From the NCBI RefSeq assembly GCF_964253915.1, contig NZ_CAXUSG020000009.1, positions 169,811 through 233,810 of the forward strand: 64,000 bases of DNA. The letters run 5' to 3'. The stretch comes from Metarhizobium sp964253915 (lineage in GTDB: Bacteria > Pseudomonadota > Alphaproteobacteria > Rhizobiales > Rhizobiaceae). Shown here piece after piece: positions 41,691-50,126 of this stretch. The notes beneath the pieces were generated by a model, which was not told the DNA's origin, searched no databases, and saw only the letters and a program-made list of their open reading frames with translations. A program made the translations under genes and the position numbers. The stretch's first letter is position 1. Every line of letters starts with the position of its first letter.

Positions 41691-42560
41691 ATGACGTTCG
41701 AACAGCTGGTAATTTTCGTCGCGACCGCCGAACGCGAACACCTCACACAGGCTGCAACCGCTCTTCGGCTGACGCCTTCCGCGGTGAGCGCATCGATCAA
41801 GGCGCTTGAGAATTTTTACGCCGTGAAGCTTTTTGATCGGGTTGGACGCGGTATCCAGCTGACCAGGGAGGGCAGGGTGCTCCTCAAGGAAGCGAAGGAG
41901 ACATTGGCCCGCGTGAAGGTCACCGAGGCGGTGCTTGCCGAACTGGGGAACCTCCGTACCGGCACCCTTGACGTTCATGCCAGTCAGACGATTGCGAACT
42001 ACTGGCTTCCGGCGAGGCTGCTGGGCTTTTCCAAGGATTATCCCGGCATCCGGGTCAATCTCACCATCGGCAACACCGCGACCGTGGCCGCTGCGGTCAT
42101 CGATGGAGAAGCAGAGCTTGGCTTTATCGAGGGTGACCTGGATGAGCCGCGCCTGGCTGCATCCACGATCGCGAGCGACAAGCTTGTGGTGGTCGTGTCG
42201 GCAGACGAGCCTGTCCAGCATGACCACGAAATCGGAAAGCTGAAATGGATCATGAGGGAGCGAGGGTCTGGAACCCGATCGGTCTTGGAAGGCGCGCTTA
42301 GCGAACTTGGGCTCGATCCGCAAACCCTCGACGTGCGCATGGTGTTGCCGTCGAACGAAGCGCTTTTATCCGCCGTACGCCAGGGTGGTTGCGTCACTGC
42401 CCTTTCGGAGACGATCGTGTCGCCGTTCGTGGAGAACGGTCAGTTGCGGGTCCTCGATTTCAATTTCTCGCCACGCCGCTTTACCTTGCTTCGTCACAAG
42501 GAGCGGCACAGAACCGCTCCCGCGCGCGAGTTCGAAGCCTATTGCCACGTTCATCGGTGA
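41691..42560 (+). CDS. LysR-family regulator, YeiE-like
   Basis: A 289-residue LysR regulator from ATG 41691. The HTH is ATAEREHLTQAATALRLTPSAVSASIKALE, with a two-lobe effector domain (LDVHASQTIANYWLPARLLGF, RERGSGTRSVLEGAL). The GSGTR motif occurs in CysB/YeiE-like proteins that sense sulfur oxyanions. It is divergent from the YeiH-like exporter with about 105 bases between starts, which contain an AT-rich promoter. It is likely an activator of the exporter gene. Confidence 0.88.
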   Translation: MTFEQLVIFVATAEREHLTQAATALRLTPSAVSASIKALENFYAVKLFDRVGRGIQLTREGRVLLKEAKETLARVKVTEAVLAELGNLRTGTLDVHASQTIANYWLPARLLGFSKDYPGIRVNLTIGNTATVAAAVIDGEAELGFIEGDLDEPRLAASTIASDKLVVVVSADEPVQHDHEIGKLKWIMRERGSGTRSVLEGALSELGLDPQTLDVRMVLPSNEALLSAVRQGGCVTALSETIVSPFVENGQLRVLDFNFSPRRFTLLRHKERHRTAPAREFEAYCHVHR

Positions 42561-42834
42561 TAGGGCGGGACGGTAATCGCCTTCCCGCTCACCTGTAACA
42601 CGCCGGCATCGCCATGTGCCGCCGCTGTTGCGCGCTTTCGTCGATTTCCTGAGGACGGAGCAGCGGCGGACAACCACAACATACCGCTGATCTCCGAATG
42701 TTCCGCAATCCATCAAAGTTTCATCATTCATGGATCAAAAACATTGAGATGTTCACGTATTGTTTCCGTATGGTTTCTGCTGTATTCAGCTTCGCCTGCT
42801 GATTTTTGCGTGTGGTGAACTGGGAGGAGAAACC

Positions 42835-44079
42835 ATGATCGATCCAGCCTTGGCCCGTCGCGGACTGTTCCTGGTCTTCGTCATCCTCTTTCTCGATGTC
42901 ATCGGCATCGCCATCATCATCCCCGTGCTGCCCGCCTATCTGGAGGAACTGACCGGCGGCACGGTGAGCGAGGCGGCGGTCGATGGTGGCTGGTTGCTGC
43001 TCGTCTATGCCGGCATGCAATTCTTGTTTGCGCCGCTGATCGGCAATCTCAGCGATCGCTTCGGCCGGCGGCCGATCCTGCTTGCTTCGGTGCTGACCTT
43101 CGCCATCGACAATCTCATCTGCGCGCTGGCCGTCAGCTACTGGATGCTCTTCGTCGGGCGGGTGCTGGCCGGCATCAGCGGCGCCAGTTTCGCCACCTGT
43201 TCCGCCTTCATTGCCGATGTCAGCACCGACGAGAATCGCTCCAAGAATTTCGGGCTGATCGGCATTGCTTTCGGTTCGGGTTTCGTGCTCGGCCCGGTGC
43301 TGGGCGGCATCCTCGGCGAACTCGGGCCACGGGTGCCGTTTTATGGTGCCGCCCTGATCGCCTTTGCCAATTTTGCCGTCGCCTATTTCCTGCTGCCGGA
43401 AACGCTTTCGCCTGCAAACCGGCGGCCGTTCGAGCTGCTGCGGGCCAATCCGCTCGGCGCGCTGCAGCAGATGCGCAATTATCCCGGCATCGGCTGGGTC
43501 GGTTTCGTCGCCTTTCTCTACTGGCTGGCACATGCGGTCTACCCCTCCGTCTGGCCGTTCGTTTCCGCCTATCGTTACGGCTGGAGCGAAGGGCAGATCG
43601 GCCTGTCGCTCGGCGTCTTCGGGGTTTTCGGGGCGCTGGTGATGATTTTCGCGTTGCCGCGGCTGGTGACGCGTTTTGGCGACTGGCGGGTGACGGTCAT
43701 CGGCTTGTCGTTCAGCTGTCTGGCGCTGGCGGGTTACGCGCTCGCCTGGCAGGGGTGGATGGTTTATGTGGTGATCGTGCTGACGACTGTGGAAGCCGTG
43801 GCCGACCCGGCCTTGCGCAGCATCGCGTCGGCCAAGGTGCCGGCTTCGGCACAAGGCGAACTGCAAGGCGCCATGACCAGCGTCAACAGCATCACCACGG
43901 TCATCGGTCCGGTGATCTTCACCCAGCTTTTTGGTTCCTTCACCGCGCCTTCTTCCCCTGTCGTCTTTGCGGGCATGCCTTATGCAGTCGCCGCCTTCTT
44001 CCTGTTCGTGGCCCTGATCGCGTTCGTGGGGCGCGTGCGTGGCGTGGGCGCGGCAGGCAATCCGGTCGTTGCTCATTGA
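42835..44079 (+). CDS. MFS drug exporter, TetA-like
   Basis: A 414-residue twelve-span major facilitator transporter starting at ATG 42835 after a GGGAGGAG site. Motif A GNLSDRFGRRPILLASV follows helix 2, and IGIAFGSGFVLGPVLGGILG fits motif C of drug/proton antiporters. VILFLDVIGIAIIIPVLP in helix 1 is typical of the TetA(B/G)-like group. Tetracycline or other drug export is possible, but a chromosomal member need not confer resistance. A MATE gene follows after 140 bases. Confidence 0.85.
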   Translation: MIDPALARRGLFLVFVILFLDVIGIAIIIPVLPAYLEELTGGTVSEAAVDGGWLLLVYAGMQFLFAPLIGNLSDRFGRRPILLASVLTFAIDNLICALAVSYWMLFVGRVLAGISGASFATCSAFIADVSTDENRSKNFGLIGIAFGSGFVLGPVLGGILGELGPRVPFYGAALIAFANFAVAYFLLPETLSPANRRPFELLRANPLGALQQMRNYPGIGWVGFVAFLYWLAHAVYPSVWPFVSAYRYGWSEGQIGLSLGVFGVFGALVMIFALPRLVTRFGDWRVTVIGLSFSCLALAGYALAWQGWMVYVVIVLTTVEAVADPALRSIASAKVPASAQGELQGAMTSVNSITTVIGPVIFTQLFGSFTAPSSPVVFAGMPYAVAAFFLFVALIAFVGRVRGVGAAGNPVVAH

Positions 44080-44219
44080 TTCATCATATTTTGTGATGAA
44101 TTGATGAAATAAAAGGCAATTCTCCGAATGTGACTGGCGCATCGCGCCCGCGTCATCTAAGGCCGACCATGGCGCATTGCGGCTTGCCGACACTCAAGAA
44201 CAAGAATGGTATACATCTG

Positions 44220-45623
44220 ATGTCGACGACGATTGAAATTCCGGCAACCGTTGCCGACAGCGGCGATAACAGCTGGCGCGGCCATATCCGCGCCACGCTG
44301 ACGCTCGGCGTGCCGCTGATCGGTGCCCAGCTGGCCCAGCTCGGTATCCACACCACCGACGTGGTGATCCTCGGACAGCTCGGCGCGCAGACGCTGGCGG
44401 CCATGGTGCTGGCCGGCCAGTTCCTGTTCACGGTGCTGATCTTCGGCTCGGGTTTTTCCATCGCTGTCATGCCGATGGTGGCGCAGGCCTATGGCCGCGG
44501 CGATGCGACCTCGGTGCGCCGCTCGTTGCGCATGGGCCTGTGGGTGGCGATCCTCTATTGGGTGCTGGTGCAGCCGCTTTTCTGGAATGCCGAGGCGATC
44601 CTGCTTGCTTTCGGGCAGAAGCCGGATGTCGCGGCCATGGCCGGCAACTATGTGCTGATCGCCGAGTTCGGTATCCTGCCTGCGCTGCTCTACAATGTCT
44701 TCCGGGCGCTGGTCAGCGCCATCGGCAAGGCGAGCGTCATCCTTTCCGTCACTATTGGCATGCTGGTGCTCAATGCCATCTTTGCCTATGCGCTGGTGCT
44801 CGGCCATTTCGGCCTGCCGGCGCTGGGCATGACCGGCGCGGCTATCGTCTCTGTCGCCGTGCAGTTTGCCGGCCTGCTGTTTCTCATAGCCTATATCGAG
44901 AGCATCGAGCAGACGCGCAAATACGAACTCTTCGTGCGTTTCTGGCGGCCGGACTGGAAGGCGTTTTTCGAGGTGGTGCATCTCGGCCTGCCGATCGGTA
45001 TTACCGTTCTGGCCGAAGTCAGCCTGTTCACCGTCGCCTCGCTGCTCATGGGGCAGATCGGCACACTGGAACTCGCCGCGCACGGCATTGCCCTGCAGCT
45101 GGCCTCGATCAGTTTCATGGTGCCGCTCGGCCTGTCGCAGGCGGCGACGGTACGGGTTGGTATCGCCCACGGACGCGGCGATCTTGATGGGCTGATCCGG
45201 GCTTCGATTGCGGTGATGGCGATTGCAACGCTGGTTGCCGTCGTTTGCGGCCTGCTGCTGTTTTTCTGGCCGACCTATTTCGGCAGCTGGTTCATCGACG
45301 TCGATTCGGCCGATGCTGCCGCCGTCTTGGGTTTTGCCGGCCCGTTCATCGTCGTCGCCGGCATCTTCCAGCTGATGGACGGGCTGCAGGCGATTGCCAG
45401 CGGCCTGTTGCGCGGTCTCAAGGATGCCCGCGTGCCGATGATCCTGGCGCTGATCTCCTATTGGCCGATCGGCTTCCTGCTTGCCTGGGCCCTGGCCTTT
45501 CCGTTCGGCATGGGCGGCATCGGCATCTGGATCGGTTTCCTGATCGGCCTCTGCGCCGCCTCGGTGCTTTTGTGCGGCCGGTTCTATCTGCTGGTGCAAC
45601 GCCAAAAGCAAATGGCCCGCTGA
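44220..45623 (+). CDS. norM: MATE-family multidrug efflux protein (NorM-like)
   Basis: About 467 residues with twelve membrane segments in two six-helix halves. Conserved residues include LGVPLIGAQLAQLGIHTTDVVILGQLG in helix 1, GQFLFTVLIFGSGFSIAVMPMVAQAYG in helix 2 and PLGLSQAATVRVG in the second half. It exports cationic drugs in exchange for sodium or protons. The start at 44220 is chosen because MSTTIEIPATV begins the soluble tail; an upstream ATG at 44169 is possible. The stop codon lies inside a hairpin shared with the convergent carA gene. Confidence 0.88.
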   Translation: MSTTIEIPATVADSGDNSWRGHIRATLTLGVPLIGAQLAQLGIHTTDVVILGQLGAQTLAAMVLAGQFLFTVLIFGSGFSIAVMPMVAQAYGRGDATSVRRSLRMGLWVAILYWVLVQPLFWNAEAILLAFGQKPDVAAMAGNYVLIAEFGILPALLYNVFRALVSAIGKASVILSVTIGMLVLNAIFAYALVLGHFGLPALGMTGAAIVSVAVQFAGLLFLIAYIESIEQTRKYELFVRFWRPDWKAFFEVVHLGLPIGITVLAEVSLFTVASLLMGQIGTLELAAHGIALQLASISFMVPLGLSQAATVRVGIAHGRGDLDGLIRASIAVMAIATLVAVVCGLLLFFWPTYFGSWFIDVDSADAAAVLGFAGPFIVVAGIFQLMDGLQAIASGLLRGLKDARVPMILALISYWPIGFLLAWALAFPFGMGGIGIWIGFLIGLCAASVLLCGRFYLLVQRQKQMAR

Positions 45624-45635
45624 AAAGCGGGCCAT
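45612..45635. terminator. Hairpin between convergent MATE and carA genes
   Basis: ATGGCCCGC and GCGGGCCAT form a perfect 9-bp stem around a 6-base loop that includes the MATE stop codon. T-rich sequence is modest on both sides, so termination is likely but not certain. Confidence 0.55.
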
Positions 45636-45661
45636 CCTAAAATCATCGGTACTAAAGGCGA

Positions 45662-46867
45662 TCAGCGCTCGGCGAGTGCCGGCTCCCCCTTCTTCTCGCG
45701 CACCAGGTTGACGAAGCGGCGGAAGAGATAGTGGCTGTCCTGCGGGCCGGGCGAGGCTTCCGGGTGATGCTGCACCGAGAAGACCGGCTTGCCGACCAGG
45801 CGCAGGCCGCAGTTCGAGCCGTCGAACAGCGAGATATGGGTTTCCTCGACACCATCCGGCAGCGAGTCGGAATCAACGGCAAAGCCGTGGTTCATCGAGA
45901 CGATCTCGACCTTGCCCGTGGTGTGATCCTTGACCGGATGGTTGGCGCCATGGTGGCCCTGGTGCATCTTCGAGGTTTTTGCGCCGACGGCGAGGCCGAG
46001 CATCTGGTGGCCGAGGCAGATGCCGAACAGCGGGATCTCGGTCTTGATCAGGTCCTGGATGACCGGCACGGCATATTCGCCGGTCGCGGCCGGATCGCCC
46101 GGGCCGTTCGACAGGAAGACGCCATCCGGCTTCAACGCCAGGATTTCGTCGGTGCCGGTGGTTGCCGGAACGATGGTGACCTTGCAGTCGAGGCCGGTGA
46201 ACAGCCGCAGAATGTTGCGCTTCACACCGAAATCGACGGCGACGATGTGGTACTTGGCGTCCGCCGCGTCGAGCGTGCCATGGCCTTCGTTCCACACCCA
46301 CGGCTTTTCCGTCCACTGCGACGACTGGCCCGAGCTCGCCACCTTGGCGAGGTCGAGGCCTTCCAGCCCGCTCCAGGCCTTGGCTTCCGCCTTCAGCGCC
46401 TCGATGTCGAAGACGCCCGAGGAATCGTGGGCGATGACGGCGTTGGGCATGCCGTTTTCGCGGATCCAGACGGTCAGCGCCCGGGTGTCGATGCCGCAGA
46501 GGCCGATGATGCCGCGGGCCTTGAGCCAGGCATCGAGGTGCTTTGCAGCGCGGTAGTTCGAGGGATCGGTGATATCGGCCTTGAAGATGACGCCGACGGC
46601 GCCGTGGCGGGCGGCGGGCGTCAGGTCTTCGATGTCTTCGTCATTGGCGCCGACATTGCCGATATGCGGGAAGGTGAAGGTGACGATCTGACCGAGATAG
46701 GAGGGATCGGTGAGGATTTCTTCATAGCCGGTCAGGGCCGTGTTGAAGCAGACTTCCGCCTGGACCTTGCCGGTGGCGCCGATGCCGGTCCCTTCGATTA
46801 CGGTTCCGTCGGCGAGCACCAGCATGGCGGTCGGCTTGCTTGTTGTCCAGGGAGCGGTAGCGGTCAT
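45662..46867 (-). CDS. carA: Carbamoyl-phosphate synthase small subunit
   Basis: A 401-residue glutaminase subunit that feeds ammonia to CarB. The N-terminal CarA-specific domain has VQAEVCFNTALTGYEEILTDPSY. The class I glutamine amidotransferase domain has LSNGPGDPAA, the nucleophile Cys in FGICLGHQMLG, and the His/Glu pair in FSVQHHPEASPGP. The usual size is kept. It is oriented like carB, but about 8 kb of unrelated genes lie between. The divergent gene is yqeY. Confidence 0.96.
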   Translation of the reverse strand: MTATAPWTTSKPTAMLVLADGTVIEGTGIGATGKVQAEVCFNTALTGYEEILTDPSYLGQIVTFTFPHIGNVGANDEDIEDLTPAARHGAVGVIFKADITDPSNYRAAKHLDAWLKARGIIGLCGIDTRALTVWIRENGMPNAVIAHDSSGVFDIEALKAEAKAWSGLEGLDLAKVASSGQSSQWTEKPWVWNEGHGTLDAADAKYHIVAVDFGVKRNILRLFTGLDCKVTIVPATTGTDEILALKPDGVFLSNGPGDPAATGEYAVPVIQDLIKTEIPLFGICLGHQMLGLAVGAKTSKMHQGHHGANHPVKDHTTGKVEIVSMNHGFAVDSDSLPDGVEETHISLFDGSNCGLRLVGKPVFSVQHHPEASPGPQDSHYLFRRFVNLVREKKGEPALAER

Positions 46868-47185
46868 CTTCGTCCTTTCCGGCCACGCGAAGGTCGGATC
46901 TTGAAAGACCGGCGCCTTCGGGCCACATATGTCGCAGACAAGGGCGCGCGAAAAGATCGCGTTTGACGGCCCTGATGTCGATTTTCGTGCAGGTGCCGAC
47001 CAATAGCCAAAGCGAACCCATGGGTCAATCGCTTGGCTGTGAATTATGCGGATTTAAAGGCCGGGCGGCGGTTGACGCCGCATCGGCGTTGAAGCCCGTC
47101 CCGCCTTTGGTTATGACACCTTTCCGAAATGCGTCAAAAAGCCGTCGATCATCGCCCGGCAACGCTTTCCGCAGGAGACAAGAAC
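46868..47185. other. Divergent promoter region of carA and yqeY
   Basis: 318 bases without a gene. The last part holds the AGGAG ribosome site of yqeY. I find no clear PyrR-type attenuator, Arg-box pair or riboswitch for carA by eye. Confidence 0.4.
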
Positions 47186-47635
47186 ATGCGCGACCAACTC
47201 GCCAACGCTTTGAAAGACGCCCTGAAGGCGAAGGACACCATCCGGCTCTCGACCGTGCGGCTGATCCAGGCTGCCATCAAGGACCGCGATATCGCCCACC
47301 GGACCGCCGGCAAGGACGCCGTGTCCGATGACGAGATCATGCAGATCCTCGCCAAGATGATCAAGCAGCGCGAGGAATCGGCCAAGATCTACGACGACAA
47401 CGCCCGCGCCGAACTGGCTGCCCAGGAGCGTGCCGAAATCGAGGTGATCAAGGCCTTCATGCCGACCCAGCTTTCCGACGACGAAGTTCGGCATGCCTGC
47501 TCGCAGGCAATTTCCGACACGGGCGCGCAGGGCCTGCGCGACATGGGCAAGACGATCTCCGCCCTCAAGGAGCGTTATGCCGGCCAGATGGATTTTGCCA
47601 AGGCTTCGGGCATCGTCAAGGACCTGTTGAAGTAA
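47186..47635 (+). CDS. yqeY: YqeY / GatB-C-terminal-domain-like protein
   Basis: A 149-residue helical protein starting at ATG 47186 after AGGAGACAAG. The run MRDQLANALKDALKAKDTIRLSTVRLIQAAIKDRDI and the later QREESAKIYDDNARAELAAQERAEI match the YqeY family, which resembles the tRNA-binding tail of GatB. Its function, perhaps linked to tRNA-dependent amidation, is unknown. It commonly sits between carA and dnaG in alphaproteobacteria, as here. A strong terminator follows. Confidence 0.9.
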   Translation: MRDQLANALKDALKAKDTIRLSTVRLIQAAIKDRDIAHRTAGKDAVSDDEIMQILAKMIKQREESAKIYDDNARAELAAQERAEIEVIKAFMPTQLSDDEVRHACSQAISDTGAQGLRDMGKTISALKERYAGQMDFAKASGIVKDLLK

Positions 47636-47674
47636 GCGGCACCCCGGCTGAAAACAGACCACGCTGAAAACAGA

Positions 47675-47702
47675 AAAGGCAGGAGCTGGAGCTCCTGCCT
47701 TT
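47675..47702 (+). terminator. Rho-independent terminator of yqeY
   Basis: AAAGGCAGGAGCT and AGCTCCTGCCTTT form a perfect 13-bp stem with a 2-base centre, and a TTT tail is part of the right arm. It begins 39 bases after the yqeY stop. Confidence 0.8.
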
Positions 47703-48059
47703 CTGCGCTTTGCCCGGCTCTTTGTGTTACGTTCAGCGGAGGCTGTACCAAGAGCTGCAAAGGCGCCGGAGAGGATTGCGGGGGTGGGGGGTCCTCATCC
47801 GGAACTGTATCGAGATCAGGGGCGACTACGCAAAGGCGGGGTCAATACGTGGCCGTTTGCTCTCGATCGATATGGGAACCTTAGTGCTGCAGGCCTGACG
47901 TGACAAATTACAAATCTGTAATTTTCCCCTGCAAACGGCTCTTCGGCATGCGCGATTTTGACGCAAGCTTTTCACCGCGACGGCACGGGTGCTGTGAATT
48001 ACGGGCGTTCGTCCGCCCAGCCTATGGCAGCGTCGGGCGGAAGGCCCTATAACGGGACA
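47703..48059. other. Promoter region of dnaG with an 8-bp dyad
   Basis: A 357-base gap. AAATTACA-AATC-TGTAATTT at 47905-47924 is a perfect, AT-rich inverted repeat, 136 bases before dnaG, and resembles a regulator operator. No gene is convincing; a frame in phase with dnaG extends to 47958 but lacks a ribosome site. Confidence 0.5.
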
Positions 48060-50045
48060 ATGCGCTTTTCACCCTCCTTTCTCGACGAGATCCGCGACCG
48101 CGTGCCGATTTCAGCCGTTATCGGCCGGCGCGTGACATGGGATCGCAAGAAGACCAACGTCTCGCGGGGCGACTATTGGGCCTGCTGCCCGTTCCATGGC
48201 GAAAAATCGCCGAGTTTCCACTGCGAGGACCGCAAAGGGCGCTACCATTGTTTCGGTTGCGGCGTTTCCGGCGACCATTTCCGTTTCCTCACCGATCTCG
48301 AAGGCCTGAATTTTCCGGAAGCCGTACAGCAGATCGCCGACATGGCCGGCATTCCGATGCCGCAGCCCGATGTGCAGGCGGAAAAACGCGAGAAGGAACG
48401 CGCCACGCTGCTCGACGTCATGGAGATGGCGACGCAGTTCTTCCAGGACCAGCTGCAGACCGCCAACGGCGCGCGGGCGAGGGCCTATCTGCGCGACCGC
48501 GGCCTGACGGGGCGCACCATCGAGACCTTCCGGCTGGGATTTGCGCCGGACAGCCGCAATGCGCTCAAGGAGCACCTGGCGGCCAAGGGTGTGCTCAAGG
48601 AGCAAATGGAGGCATGCGGCCTCGTCGTCCACGAAAACGTTCCGGTCTCCTACGACCGGTTCCGCGACCGCATCATGTTCCCGATTCTCTCGTCGCGCGA
48701 AAAGGTGATCGCCTTCGGTGGCCGCGCCATGTCACCGGATGCGCCGGCGAAATACCTGAATTCCAACGAGACCGAACTCTTCCACAAGGGCAGCGTGCTC
48801 TACAATTTCACCCGCGCCCGTCGTGCGGCGCAAGGGGCTGACGGCGCCGAGACGATCATCGCCGTCGAAGGTTATATGGACGTGATCGCGCTGCACCAAG
48901 CGGGCGTCGAAAATGCCGTGGCACCGCTTGGCACGGCGCTCACCGAAAATCAGCTCGACCTGCTCTGGAAAATGACGCCGGAGCCAGTGCTCTGCTTCGA
49001 CGGCGACGGCGCCGGCATCCGCGCCGCCAACCGCGCCGTCGATCTGGCGCTGCCGCAGCTCAAGCCCGGCCGCTCGGTGCGTTTCGCTCTGCTTCCCGAT
49101 GGCAAGGACCCCGACGACCTCGTCAAGCATGAGGGCAGGGCGCCGTTTGACCGGGTCATGGCGCAGGCCAAGCCGCTCGCGGAGATGCTCTGGAGCCGCG
49201 AGGCCGGTGGCGGCGGTTTCGACACGCCGGAAAAACGCGCTGAACTGGAAGCCCGTCTACGGCAGATCGTTGCCGTCATCGCCGATGAGAGCGTGCGCCG
49301 TCACTACGGCCAGGATATCCGCGAGCGGCTGAACGGCTTCTTCCAGCCGCAGGCCAAGCAGGGTGGCGGTCGGCGCGATTTCGGCCGCGACCGTCGTGGC
49401 GGTGGCAATGACCGGTTTGCGCCGCAGGGGCCGCGTGCCGCCGGTGCCGGTTCGATTTCCGACCGGCTGATCCGGTCCGGTCTGGTGAAAGGTCACCACG
49501 ACCAGCCGACCTTGCGTGAAAGCGCGCTGGCGCTGACCATCGTCAATCATCCGGAACTGCTGCAGCAGGAATACGACGAGATCGCCGTCATCGACTACGA
49601 TAACCGCGATCTGCAGAGCCTGTGGTCGGCGGTTCTGGGTGCAACGGCTGCGGCCGGGACCCGGCTTTCCCGCGAGCTGCTGATCGAAAAGCTGGAGGAG
49701 CAGGGTTTTGCCAACCTCCTGAAATTGCTCGACCAGCAGATCCGCAACGCCCGGCTCTGGACGGCCACGGAACAGGCGGCGCACGAGGATGCCGGCGACA
49801 TGTTCCGCCAGGCGCTGGCGTTGCACAAGCGCGCCAAGGCGCTGCGCTGGCAGAAGATCGAGCTGGAACGCGAGATCGCCGCTGCGGCCGAAGCCGAGGA
49901 TGCCGAGGGCATCGATGCGCTGATGCGGGCATTGCAGGAAATCCAGCAGGAGATCCTGCGCATGGAAAACCAGGATGCCATCATCGATGGTTTTGGTGTG
50001 CTCTCCGGCCGGGTCAAGGGCAGCGCTGGTTCAAGTGCAGGTTGA
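48060..50045 (+). CDS. dnaG: DNA primase
   Basis: A 661-residue primase that makes RNA primers at the replication fork. The N-terminal zinc finger is CCPFHGEKSPSFHCEDRKGRYHCFGC in outline (Cys, His, Cys, Cys ligands). The RNAP-like TOPRIM core has EGYMDVIALHQAG, LGTALTENQ and CFDGDGAGIRAA with the metal-binding acids. A low-complexity Gly/Arg linker leads to a C-terminal DnaB-binding domain. MRFSPSFLDEIRDRVPIS, starting at 48060 after GGGACA, is the usual alphaproteobacterial N terminus. rpoD lies 7.1 kb downstream, not directly after it. Confidence 0.96.
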   Translation: MRFSPSFLDEIRDRVPISAVIGRRVTWDRKKTNVSRGDYWACCPFHGEKSPSFHCEDRKGRYHCFGCGVSGDHFRFLTDLEGLNFPEAVQQIADMAGIPMPQPDVQAEKREKERATLLDVMEMATQFFQDQLQTANGARARAYLRDRGLTGRTIETFRLGFAPDSRNALKEHLAAKGVLKEQMEACGLVVHENVPVSYDRFRDRIMFPILSSREKVIAFGGRAMSPDAPAKYLNSNETELFHKGSVLYNFTRARRAAQGADGAETIIAVEGYMDVIALHQAGVENAVAPLGTALTENQLDLLWKMTPEPVLCFDGDGAGIRAANRAVDLALPQLKPGRSVRFALLPDGKDPDDLVKHEGRAPFDRVMAQAKPLAEMLWSREAGGGGFDTPEKRAELEARLRQIVAVIADESVRRHYGQDIRERLNGFFQPQAKQGGGRRDFGRDRRGGGNDRFAPQGPRAAGAGSISDRLIRSGLVKGHHDQPTLRESALALTIVNHPELLQQEYDEIAVIDYDNRDLQSLWSAVLGATAAAGTRLSRELLIEKLEEQGFANLLKLLDQQIRNARLWTATEQAAHEDAGDMFRQALALHKRAKALRWQKIELEREIAAAAEAEDAEGIDALMRALQEIQQEILRMENQDAIIDGFGVLSGRVKGSAGSSAG

Positions 50046-50126
50046 TATTTGTTCACGTTTTGGACTTGATTTTCGTTGTCCACAAGGTAACGATGACGCG
50101 GTTTACGCAATGACGGAAGGGGCGCA

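Noticed and set aside
42724..44193. A 489-codon minus-strand frame rich in Asp, His, Gln and Arg opposite the MFS gene
   Set aside because: Its composition is typical of an antisense frame of a membrane protein gene; the MFS gene on the plus strand is clear.
45612..45635. Riboswitch or attenuator for carA
   Set aside because: The hairpin is at the 3' end of carA, between convergent genes, so it can only act as a terminator.
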